A stretch of 64,000 nt of DNA, taken from NCBI GenBank assembly GCA_031430695.1, contig JANPBZ010000037.1:3209-67208 (forward strand), given 5' to 3'. The notes under the pieces are model-generated. The model did no database searches. It saw only the letters and a program-made list of their open reading frames with translations, and was not told the origin of the DNA. This DNA comes from JAENVT01 sp031430695. Its GTDB lineage: Bacteria > Actinomycetota > Acidimicrobiia > Acidimicrobiales > Ilumatobacteraceae. A program made the position numbers and the translations under genes. Of this stretch, positions 19,429 to 27,178 are shown piece by piece (within the stretch, counting starts at the first letter, position 1; each line of letters opens with the position of its first letter).

Positions 19429-21099
19429 TCATCCTGCCCGATGCGTGACGTCGCGATACTGCGGGCGCCACTTGCGGGCTTCGACAGCAGTGACGATGTC
19501 GTCGTCGGTCAACGGCGCAGCGAGTCCTTCGGCCACCGCTTGGCGGGCGACGGCAACTGCAACAGCATCGGCAACCTCTCCGACCTGGGCGAGCGCTGGC
19601 AGCATTGTCAGCGCGGCAGCTGGATCTCGCGGTGCGACAGAACCAATTGCAGTGGCGGCGGCACTCAGCATCGCGTCACTGACCCCGCTGGCACCGACGG
19701 CGATGACCCCACGACCGAGCCCCGGGAACAGGTACAGGTTGTTGACCTGCGTGACCGGATGGGTTTCGATTCCGACCATGGTCGGTGGAAATGGGCTGCC
19801 CGTGCCGACCAGAGCGCGGCCCTCCGTCCACGCCAAGATGTCGGAAGGAATTCCCTCGGCACGCGGCGTTGGGTTCGACATCGGAAGCACGATTGGGCGA
19901 TTCACGCCGGCTGCTTGCGCACGAACGACTGCTTCGGTGAACAATCCGGATTGGCCGGTCACGCCGACCATCGCGTGCGGACCGACCTCGCGAACCACCG
20001 CGAGCAGGGGGACCTGTCCGTCGGCGTCAGCGAGAGCTGCTACCGATTCCCATGGGCGCACGTACGCCATCTGGAAGTCGCGAATGTCGTCGAGCCGGTC
20101 ATGCAGCAGACCGTTGCGATCGACGAGCCAGCAACGACGCCTGGCTTCGTCGGCATGCAGTCCGGCTGCTTCGAGCGCACCGGTCGCTTGTCGAGCGATC
20201 CCGATGCCGGCGGATCCGGCGCCGACGATGACCACGCGCAGATCAGCGAGCGGAAGTCGAGCGATGCGCATACCACCGACGATCGCCGCAACGGCGACCG
20301 CGGCCGTGCCTTGAATGTCGTCGTTGAAGGAGCAGATCCTGTCGCGATGCGATGTCAGCAAGCGGTTGGCGTTCCGCTGGGCGAAGTCCTCCCACTGCAG
20401 AAGAACGCCGGGACAACGGTCGCACAGCGCATCGACGAACGCATCGACGAGTTCGTCGTAGTCGTCGTCACGCAGCCTTCGATGACGCCAGCCGAGATAC
20501 AGCGGATCGGAGAGCAACACCTCGTACTCGGTGCCGGCGTCGAGGAACACGGGCAGCGTGCGTTCGGGATCGATGCCCCCGACCGCGGTGTAGAGCGCGA
20601 GCTTGCCGATCGGAATACCCATCCCGCCGACACCAAGATCGCCGAGACCGAGGATGCGCTCGCCATCGGTCACGACGACGACGTCGACATCCACCCCACC
20701 CGGTGAGAGTGCGTTGTCGAGCAGTTCGGGGATGCGCCGCCGATCCGGCCACGACACGTACAACCCGTGTTCGCGGCGGTACATCCTCGACCATTCCTGA
20801 CATGCCAGACCGACGGTCGGCGTGTACACGATGGGCAGAAGCTCTTCGAGATTGTCGACCAGGAATCGGTAGTACAGCACCGAGTTGTTGCCCTGGACGG
20901 CTCGGAGAAAGATGTGACGGCCGAGGCCACCGTGCGCTGCGTCGAACTCTGCTCGCACCCGACCGAGCTGCGTCTCGAGGTCTTCGACTACAGGCGGCAG
21001 CAGCCCGTTGAGGTGGTACACGTCGCGCTCCTCGCTTGTGAAGGCCGTGCCTTTGTTGTGGTACCTGTTGGACAACAGTTGGCGGCCGACGAGCATCAC
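19429..21099 (-). CDS. NAD-dependent malic enzyme
   Basis: A 556-residue malic enzyme of the large (SfcA/MaeA) type, converting malate to pyruvate and CO2 with NAD(P) reduction. Features in order are NKGTAFTSEERD, YTPTVGLACQEWS, VVVTDGERILGLGDLGVGGM with the substrate site, the FNDDIQGTAAVAVAAI signature, the nucleotide-binding VVIVGAGSAGIGIA fold, and LPMSNPTPRAE. It heads a probable two-gene unit with the debranching-type enzyme (4-base gap). The likely role is supplying pyruvate and reductant, which fits the lipid-storage gene content nearby, though that link is inferred. Confidence 0.94.
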   Translation of the reverse strand: MMLVGRQLLSNRYHNKGTAFTSEERDVYHLNGLLPPVVEDLETQLGRVRAEFDAAHGGLGRHIFLRAVQGNNSVLYYRFLVDNLEELLPIVYTPTVGLACQEWSRMYRREHGLYVSWPDRRRIPELLDNALSPGGVDVDVVVVTDGERILGLGDLGVGGMGIPIGKLALYTAVGGIDPERTLPVFLDAGTEYEVLLSDPLYLGWRHRRLRDDDYDELVDAFVDALCDRCPGVLLQWEDFAQRNANRLLTSHRDRICSFNDDIQGTAAVAVAAIVGGMRIARLPLADLRVVIVGAGSAGIGIARQATGALEAAGLHADEARRRCWLVDRNGLLHDRLDDIRDFQMAYVRPWESVAALADADGQVPLLAVVREVGPHAMVGVTGQSGLFTEAVVRAQAAGVNRPIVLPMSNPTPRAEGIPSDILAWTEGRALVGTGSPFPPTMVGIETHPVTQVNNLYLFPGLGRGVIAVGASGVSDAMLSAAATAIGSVAPRDPAAALTMLPALAQVGEVADAVAVAVARQAVAEGLAAPLTDDDIVTAVEARKWRPQYRDVTHRAG

Positions 21100-21204
21100 C
21101 AGTCTCCGGCGACGGCTCGAGCACGCACGACCCGAACCTACCAGGCAGGGTGTCGTACGTTGTCGGAGTGTCCTGTCGCAACATCGAGTTCATTCGGAGG
21201 TCTC

Positions 21205-21807
21205 ATGCCTAACGTCACCGTGCCAGGAAGTCACGGCCGCGCAATGCTCGTCAATGCAGGGGAAACCGTGCGTGTCGTCAATACCCATGGAACCCAAGTC
21301 GTCGACTTCTGGGCACTGCGAGCCGATCGCCCCGAAATCGCGATGTCGATGCAGCATTCGCGCGTGCGGTGGAGTCACCTGCGTCCGCACCCAGGCGACG
21401 CGATGCTCGACGAGGAGCGTTCCGTCATACTCACACTCGTCGAGGACACAAGCCCGGGTGTGCACGACACCGTGATCGCGGCGTGTGACAAGTTTCGCTA
21501 CCAACAGTTGGGTGCTCCGCCGGACCATCGCTCGTGCTGTCAGAACTTCGCCGAAGCACTGGCCGAACTGTCCATCGCGAGAAGCGCTCCGGTGCCGGCT
21601 CCGTTGAATCTGTTCATGAACATCCCGTGGGATCTCGACGGCAACATCTCGTTCGACCCGACGGTGTCAGCACCCGGTGACAGTGTGTTGTTTCGAGCCG
21701 AGGTCGACGTGATCGTGGTTGCATCGGCCTGCCCCCAAGACATCGTGCCGATCAACGGTCCCGGCGGTGGCACCCCGGTCGATGTCGAACTGATCAGCTC
21801 GGCGTAA
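21205..21807 (+). CDS. Urea carboxylase-associated family protein (DUF1989)
   Basis: A 200-residue protein with the DUF1989 pattern: GETVRVVNTHGTQVVDFWAL, SMQHSRVRWSHLRPHPGDAM, then CDKFRYQQLG, CCQNFAEAL, PLNLFMNIPWDLDGNISFDP and the terminal VVASACPQDIVPINGPGGG with conserved Cys. The family is associated with urea carboxylase and allophanate metabolism or amine degradation; biochemical role is poorly known. CGGAGG lies directly upstream of ATG 21205. It overlaps the end of the convergent SGNH gene by 14 bases. Confidence 0.85.
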   Translation: MPNVTVPGSHGRAMLVNAGETVRVVNTHGTQVVDFWALRADRPEIAMSMQHSRVRWSHLRPHPGDAMLDEERSVILTLVEDTSPGVHDTVIAACDKFRYQQLGAPPDHRSCCQNFAEALAELSIARSAPVPAPLNLFMNIPWDLDGNISFDPTVSAPGDSVLFRAEVDVIVVASACPQDIVPINGPGGGTPVDVELISSA

Positions 21808-23620
21808 TGATGGCTTCGAGGTCGACGACGACGTCGGTCTCGACGTTCGTGAAGAGACAGAACTGGCTGGAGCCGGCGGTCGACACCATCGCCCGATTGG
21901 CGACGACCGCATGGGCGACGACATTGAGGTTCGAGACCGTCGGTATGGGTCCGCCGCACGGGTAGAGCGCGAGGAAGCCCCGATCGGCTGGGTCGACTGC
22001 GGTGAGGTTGACGATCACCGCTGCGACCGACGTGCCGAGACCGATCGGCAATGACTGACCCGCGACAAGACGGGTGGTATCTCGAGTGTCGATGATTCGA
22101 CGCGGCTGCACGGTGCTGACCTGGCCGCCAACCGAGCCGTGCAAAGCCTGCAGATCAACGACCACATCGGTGGTGGTGCTCGCGTAGATGCAGAGTTCGC
22201 CATCTCCCAGCCCGACCGTGGCCGACGCCCCAACCACGCGGCCGGCAGTCACGTTCAGATTGGACGTCGACGGCGGAAGCGTCGCAGTCGAGCATGGCCC
22301 GGGCAGCACGCTGAGAAAGCCAGCGTGATCTGGAGCGACAGCGGTCACGTTGACTGTCGCAGCGGTCGCCGTTGCATCGAACCCCGGCAGTGCAGCGACA
22401 TCGACGGCCAACAACCGGTGCGCGGCCAGCCGATTCTGTGTTGCGTCCAAAGCCTGCGGCTCGCCCACTCGGGTGTCGACCAACCGCACCGGCGCTACTG
22501 GCAAGGAACGTAGCCCGGTGGGTGCAATCCAGCCGCTGATGTCAACGATCACATCGGTCGGCCGCATCGAGTACACGCAGAGCGATCCGCCTCCCAGCCG
22601 CACCACCGCCGAGTTGGCGACGATTGACAGCGCCGCCGCATTGACCATCGACGCCGTGGGCAGCGCGTTGCCGCATGGCCACACGGTGAGGAACGTGTCG
22701 CCACATGGTTCGACGGCCGTGACTGAAACCACCGCGGCGGTCGCGTCGGACGGCACACCATTGGCGCCGGCGATCGGCACTGTCAACATCCTGCCGGCGC
22801 CGAGCTTGCCCGGCAGTTCGCGGGTGTCGACGACGCGTACGGGCGTCGGCATCAGGTTGATTCCACCATCAGTCGGCGTGTCATTGCCGGTTGCTCCGCC
22901 GGGCACATCGGTTCCTGTCCACACTCCGGTCGTGCATCGCACAGGCAGCAGGTCCAGCGTGTCGCCAATCAGTTCGCCCATCGCTGCTGCAGCCTGCGGG
23001 CCGAGATGTATGCCGTCGGCAGAGAACCAGCTCGACGGCATGCCTGCGCTCAGCGTTGCCCAGTCGGCGAGTATCAGTTCAGGATCGTGTCTGCCGCGCA
23101 GCACGGCATTGCTCTCGCGAAACCGAGATGCGTGGCCGAGACCACCGGCCTCGCGATACGTCAGCCAGATCACATGGTCGATGCCCTGCCGACGGGCTTC
23201 GGTGATCATGACATCGACTGCAGCACCGATGCCGAACTCGCCACTGGACGGATCGTCGTAGCCGGCTGCGATCACCAGCGCACGGTCGTACTGTCCCGCC
23301 CGTGCTCGTGCGACGGTTATGGAGTTCGTGGGAGCGGACCCGGGCGGAATACGGCAACTGGTCGTGATCAGCCGACGGCAACCGGCACTGTCGAGAATGA
23401 AGGAATGCCGAGCTGCGAGTGCGGCCCGGCCGGCGGCGCTGTACGGCTGCGCCAGTCCATTGAGCACCGAGTCGCCGATGAGTAGCGCCTCCACTGGCGC
23501 CGATGCCGCAACAACGCGCGACACCGCAACCATGGGCGTTGGTACGGCGGCGAGCGATGCCACCACAACCACGAGTGCCACGCGGTCGAGGAGTTTGCCG
23601 TGCAGCACACCACCTCGCAT
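21794..23620 (-). CDS. Secreted SGNH-hydrolase with three C-terminal beta repeats
   Basis: A 608-residue exported protein. A hydrophobic segment at residues 13-40 is a signal peptide or anchor. The SGNH-type domain covers about 45-230: the GDSVLNG block with the nucleophile Ser51, and the late DGIHLGP block with the Asp/His pair. Three diverged repeats of about 115 residues follow, each opening with R(V/L/I)(V/I)DTR, containing VNVTAV-like and SNLNV-like strands, a cysteine pair and ending in D(V/I)VVDL or VDISGW. These repeats are frequent in Acidimicrobiia secreted proteins and probably bind carbohydrate or protein. The hydrolase may deacetylate or cleave an ester on an extracellular glycan. 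Confidence 0.75.
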   Translation of the reverse strand: MRGGVLHGKLLDRVALVVVVASLAAVPTPMVAVSRVVAASAPVEALLIGDSVLNGLAQPYSAAGRAALAARHSFILDSAGCRRLITTSCRIPPGSAPTNSITVARARAGQYDRALVIAAGYDDPSSGEFGIGAAVDVMITEARRQGIDHVIWLTYREAGGLGHASRFRESNAVLRGRHDPELILADWATLSAGMPSSWFSADGIHLGPQAAAAMGELIGDTLDLLPVRCTTGVWTGTDVPGGATGNDTPTDGGINLMPTPVRVVDTRELPGKLGAGRMLTVPIAGANGVPSDATAAVVSVTAVEPCGDTFLTVWPCGNALPTASMVNAAALSIVANSAVVRLGGGSLCVYSMRPTDVIVDISGWIAPTGLRSLPVAPVRLVDTRVGEPQALDATQNRLAAHRLLAVDVAALPGFDATATAATVNVTAVAPDHAGFLSVLPGPCSTATLPPSTSNLNVTAGRVVGASATVGLGDGELCIYASTTTDVVVDLQALHGSVGGQVSTVQPRRIIDTRDTTRLVAGQSLPIGLGTSVAAVIVNLTAVDPADRGFLALYPCGGPIPTVSNLNVVAHAVVANRAMVSTAGSSQFCLFTNVETDVVVDLEAIITPS

Positions 23621-23744
23621 CGCGGCACGCTACCGGCCAACCCGAAGCAGACGGGCCCGGCCCTTTCGGCTGACGGTGTGACAAATCCTCAAGAGCCGCC
23701 TTGCGGACCCGATCCACATCGGGCGGTCGGCTTGCGTCGACGCA

Positions 23745-23853
23745 GCGTTTGACGACTCCGGCCCCGCATCGGGGCGCCAGTCATCAGACGCATTGTTCAC
23801 GCAGGTGCGATTGACGACTCCGGCCCCGCATCGGGGCGCGAGTCATCAAACGC
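23745..23853. repeat. Two tandem 47-bp palindromic elements
   Basis: Copy 1 is 23745-23791 and copy 2 is 23807-23853; the period is 62 bases and the copies differ at only 3 of 47 positions. Each has an inner stem GCCCCG-CAT-CGGGGC and outer arms TTGACGACT / AGTCATCA(A/G) that pair with one G-T or A-C exception, so each could form a long hairpin. They lie in the 328-base gap between the secreted SGNH gene and the MFS gene. Another small hairpin (CCCGAT-CCAC-ATCGGG) sits just upstream near 23710. Confidence 0.8.
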
Positions 23854-23948
23854 CGTGGACCAGGTGCAAGTGGCGCAGATCTGCCTGGCGCTAGCGATCA
23901 TCACACCGTCGGCCGAAGGGAGCCCGGCAGTGCGTAGGGTTGCGGTCG

Positions 23949-25586
23949 ATGAGCGAGGCCGACATCGAGACCGCTGAGGGTCGGCAATCTCCTTGGGCTC
24001 CGTTGCGCTATCCGGTGTTCCGCGCGTTGTTCATCGCTCAGCTCGCATCGAACATCGGCACGCTGATGCAGAGCGTCGGGTCGGCGTGGTTGATGGGCGA
24101 TCTCGGCGCGTCGCCGTTCCTGATCGCGCTCGTTCCGACAGCAAGCATGCTGCCGGTCTTGCTCGTCGGTGTACCTGCGGGCGCGCTGGCCGACATCTTT
24201 GATCGACGACGCCTGTTGATCAACGGCCAGTTGTGGATGCTTGCCTGCGCGGCGGCGCTGGCGGTGATGGCCTTTCTCGACGTGGTCACACCGGCCAGCC
24301 TGCTCGCCCTCACGTTCGGGCTCGGCACCGGTGCGGCCCTCACGTTCCCCGCCTTCCAGGCCATCCAACCCGACCTCGTTCCTCCGCGGGAGTTCCGCCA
24401 AGCATTCGCCCTCGGGTCATTGACGTTCAACGTCGGTCGGGCGATCGGACCCGCTATCGGTGGCCTTGTCGTGGCCATCGCCGGCCCGGGATGGGTGTTC
24501 CTGCTGAACGCCGTCTCGTTCCTCGCCATCGTCGGTGTACTCGTGTGGTGGAAGCGGCCGGTCACCGAGGTGGACTCGCCAGCGGAGACATTCAGTGGAG
24601 CAATGCGCGCCGGCCTGCGATACGCCGTGCACGCGCCCGCACTTCGGGTCGTGCTCAACCGAACGGCAGCCTTCACGCTCCCGGCCGCTGCGTTGCAGGC
24701 GCTCCTGCCGATCGTCGCGCGCGACCGTCTCGGGTTGACCAGCGGTGGATACGGGGTGCTGCTCGGATGCTTCGGCCTTGGCGCGGCGGGTGGCGCCGTG
24801 GTGCGGCCGCGCCTCGACGAGCGCTTTCATCACGATCAACTCGTGTTCGGATCATCGGTGGTCTTGGCTGCCGCGCTCGTCGTCGAGGGAGTCAGCCGAA
24901 CGCCGTGGGCCATCGGGCTCGCCATGCTCGCCGGTGGATTGGCGTGGGCGACCGCACTGACCAGCACGGGCGTCGCCGCCTTCGCGGCCCTGCCAGAGTG
25001 GGTACGCGCCAGGGGCATGGGCCTGTACATGTTGGTCCTGGCCGGCGGAATCGCGCTCGGGAGCGCAGCCTGGGGAGCCCTTGCCGAGAACAACCTCACC
25101 ACCGCACACCTCCTCGCTGCCGGCGCGATGCTGCTGACGTTGACCACCAGTCGACGCTGGCAACTCGGTTCGGTCACCGGTCTCGATCTCAGCCTGGTGC
25201 CCACTGACGATCCGACGGTCACGATTCTTCCTCACCCGACCGACGGGCCGGTGCTGGTAACGGTGAACTACGAGGTGCCTGGCGACGATGTGCCGGCGTT
25301 CGCTGAGGCCATGAGACTGGTCGAGCGCCATCGCCGCAGAACTGGTGCCTACCGATGGGGACTGTTTCGCGATCTTGCCGCGCCACATCAGTTCATCGAG
25401 ACCTTCGTTGTCGAGTCGTGGGGCGAACACCTGCGCCAACACAGGCGCACCACCGTCAACGCTGACCGTTTTCTCGATCCTGTCCGTCGATACCTCCATC
25501 ACGACGTCGTCGTGACGCACTACCTCTCGGTGTACAGCCGGGCCGGACGCGACCAGGTCGGACACTCGTGGCCCGAGCCGTTCTAG
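23949..25586 (+). CDS. MFS transporter (EntS/DUF894-like) with C-terminal ABM-like domain
   Basis: A 545-residue protein. Residues about 20-400 form a 12-TM major facilitator of the DUF894/enterobactin-exporter type: FRALFIAQLASNIGTLMQSVG, the loop GALADIFDRRRLL, FGLGTGAALTFPAFQAI, and GPAIGGLVV. The last 140 residues are soluble, with VLVTVNYEVPGDDVPAFAEA, GAYRWGLFRDL and FIETFVVESWGEHLRQH, resembling an antibiotic-biosynthesis-monooxygenase-like dimeric fold that is often fused to this MFS subfamily. The substrate is unknown. The ATG at 23949 is preferred over a TTG nine bases upstream. Confidence 0.85.
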   Translation: MSEADIETAEGRQSPWAPLRYPVFRALFIAQLASNIGTLMQSVGSAWLMGDLGASPFLIALVPTASMLPVLLVGVPAGALADIFDRRRLLINGQLWMLACAAALAVMAFLDVVTPASLLALTFGLGTGAALTFPAFQAIQPDLVPPREFRQAFALGSLTFNVGRAIGPAIGGLVVAIAGPGWVFLLNAVSFLAIVGVLVWWKRPVTEVDSPAETFSGAMRAGLRYAVHAPALRVVLNRTAAFTLPAAALQALLPIVARDRLGLTSGGYGVLLGCFGLGAAGGAVVRPRLDERFHHDQLVFGSSVVLAAALVVEGVSRTPWAIGLAMLAGGLAWATALTSTGVAAFAALPEWVRARGMGLYMLVLAGGIALGSAAWGALAENNLTTAHLLAAGAMLLTLTTSRRWQLGSVTGLDLSLVPTDDPTVTILPHPTDGPVLVTVNYEVPGDDVPAFAEAMRLVERHRRRTGAYRWGLFRDLAAPHQFIETFVVESWGEHLRQHRRTTVNADRFLDPVRRYLHHDVVVTHYLSVYSRAGRDQVGHSWPEPF

Positions 25587-25635
25587 AACCGGTGCGGGCC
25601 GGCGACCCGTCGCATAGTCGCCCGTTCTCTTCATT

Positions 25636-25700
25636 GGGCGCGAAATCATGCCCGAGCTGGCAGGTTTCGCGCCCGTGGGTGCGGGAATACGCCACCCACG
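25636..25700. terminator. Paired hairpins between convergent genes
   Basis: Arms GGGCGCGAAA (25636-25645) and TTTCGCGCCC (25665-25674) form a perfect 10-bp stem whose loop contains a second small stem (TGCC/GGCA). Immediately after, CGTGGGTG (25674-25681) pairs with CACCCACG (25693-25700). The position between the convergent MFS and cyclase genes favours a bidirectional terminator. Confidence 0.5.
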
Positions 25701-25771
25701 GCATGTATCGCGCCCAACAAGTTGTGCGCAGTGCGGCGTGGTCCGCGACGTAACGGCAGATCCTGGATCCC

Positions 25772-26602
25772 CTACGACTTGCGCAACGGCGGAAACCTGG
25801 TCGGCAGGCCCTTTGCAGCAAGTTGGAACAGCGACACGGGTTCGGACAGGCCACGCAACTTGTGCGAGCCGAGCGCGGTGAAGCGCACATCCTGGGGGGC
25901 AGACGCCTTGACGCCCTCCCGGGTGTTGGCCGACACCACGATCTGACCGCCATGCCCCACTGCGGTGATTCGCGACGTCGTGTTGACGTCCATGCCGATG
26001 TAATTCGCTTCGGTAGAAGTCGGATAGCCGCTGTGGATTCCGACCCGCACGCGCACGTCGAGACCATCGATCCACGAACGTCCGAGCAGGTCACGTTGGA
26101 CGGCTATGGCCGCGTCGACGGCGCATCGAGGGGACTCGAACACGGCAAAGAACTCGTCGGCGCGTGCCTCGACTTCGTGACCACCGACGCTGGCAACTCC
26201 ACGTCGGAGGATTGCCCACACCTCGTCGATCACCTCCCGATAACGCGCCCCGAGTTGTTGCACCAGCGCCGTGGAACCCTCGATGTCGGTCATCAGCATC
26301 GTCACGAACCCCGATGGCAACAGCGCAGGCTCGGCTCGTTCGCCTAGGGCGCGTTCGGTCTGCAGCTGGCCGGCAATGAACCCGACCGGGACGATCTTGA
26401 ACTTCTTGGCCGCGTTCAGCAGTCGCATGCGAGCACGGTCACGTGCTGACTCGTCTTCGAATGTGACCTGGCCGAACCTCACCAATGCGTTGCGCACATG
26501 GGCAGGATCGTTGATGGGCAGTCGACGTTGACCGTGCGAGTCGATGTAGGCGAAGGCGCGGTGGGGTAGACCGGCCCGCTCCTTCGGGTCGAGACGGGGC
26601 AT
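25772..26602 (-). CDS. Class III adenylate/guanylate cyclase domain protein
   Basis: A 276-residue protein. An N-terminal helical region (about 15-75: RRLPINDPAHVRNAL, RMRLLNAAKKFKI) is a DUF6582-like element also found alone in Actinobacteria. The class III cyclase catalytic domain runs from about 98 to 265, with the first metal Asp in TDIEGST (Asp106), the second in EARADEFFAVF (Asp149), and GIHSGYP and NTTSRITAVGHGGQIVVS for the nucleotide site. It should make cAMP or cGMP. Possible readers in this window are the cNMP-GNAT acetyltransferase (40607-41605) and the MFS-cNMP fusion (61760-63429). Confidence 0.85.
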   Translation of the reverse strand: MPRLDPKERAGLPHRAFAYIDSHGQRRLPINDPAHVRNALVRFGQVTFEDESARDRARMRLLNAAKKFKIVPVGFIAGQLQTERALGERAEPALLPSGFVTMLMTDIEGSTALVQQLGARYREVIDEVWAILRRGVASVGGHEVEARADEFFAVFESPRCAVDAAIAVQRDLLGRSWIDGLDVRVRVGIHSGYPTSTEANYIGMDVNTTSRITAVGHGGQIVVSANTREGVKASAPQDVRFTALGSHKLRGLSEPVSLFQLAAKGLPTRFPPLRKS

Positions 26603-26848
26603 GCGGTGACGATACCAAGGGGGTGTGATGCGATTCCCGTGACGTGCGGCTCCGCGCTCGTACCGCCGAGACGTGTAGCCTGCTCACCGCGATACTCCGG
26701 ACCTTGGTAGCGCGTCAGGATTGCGGCTGATTCCAGGCGGCGGCGGTGTTCGCGACGAGATCTCGTTCGAGACCACCCATCGTCGACAATCGGACGCCGA
26801 CGAGGGGACCCGCCCGATGAAGGTTGCCAGTAGCTCGGACCACAACCG

Positions 26849-27178
26849 GTGACGCGCAAGCGGCGAGAACGAATCATCAACCGGGTCGTCAGCAGCGTTT
26901 CCCCCGCGATGGAGCCACAGCGGCTCTGCGAGGTCTGAGCCGAAGTCGCGGGCGTCAGCGGCGCCGGGATCATGTTGATGTCCGATGACGTGACCCGAGG
27001 CTCGCTCTGTGCCACCGACCCGGTCACGGCCCGTATCGAAGACCTGCAGTTCGCGCTTGGCGAAGGTCCCTGCGTCGACGCTCACAACCAGGGGCAGCCC
27101 ATCTTCGAGCCACACCTGGCTGAACCCAGGCCGCTGAGCGATCGCACCCGACGACCTGGTCTCAGAAGCGAATGCTGA
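26849..27178 (+). pseudogene. Truncated GAF-domain protein with an in-frame stop
   Basis: A GTG at 26849 opens a frame with SSVSPAMEPQRLCEV, an in-frame TGA at 26936-26938, then AEVAGVSGAGIMLMSDD, RGSLCATDPVTARIEDLQF and LGEGPCVDAHNQGQP. This is the front half of an actinobacterial GAF-sensor protein. Family character stops after HLAEP (about 27125); the remaining 18 codons are unrelated and the stop lies inside the end of the CHAT-MBL gene. The gene therefore has two lesions, a nonsense codon (probably at a Cys) and loss of its 3' half at the left border of the conflict island. 26603-26848 shows nothing I can support. Confidence 0.7.

Noticed and set aside
17868..19448. Long open frame of 526 codons on the plus strand
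   Set aside because: It is antisense to the debranching-type enzyme and shows shadow composition rich in Arg, His and Asp.
26849..27178. A second selenoprotein (GAF-domain gene with in-frame TGA)
   Set aside because: The gene is truncated and has no known redox cysteine role at that position; simple decay explains it.
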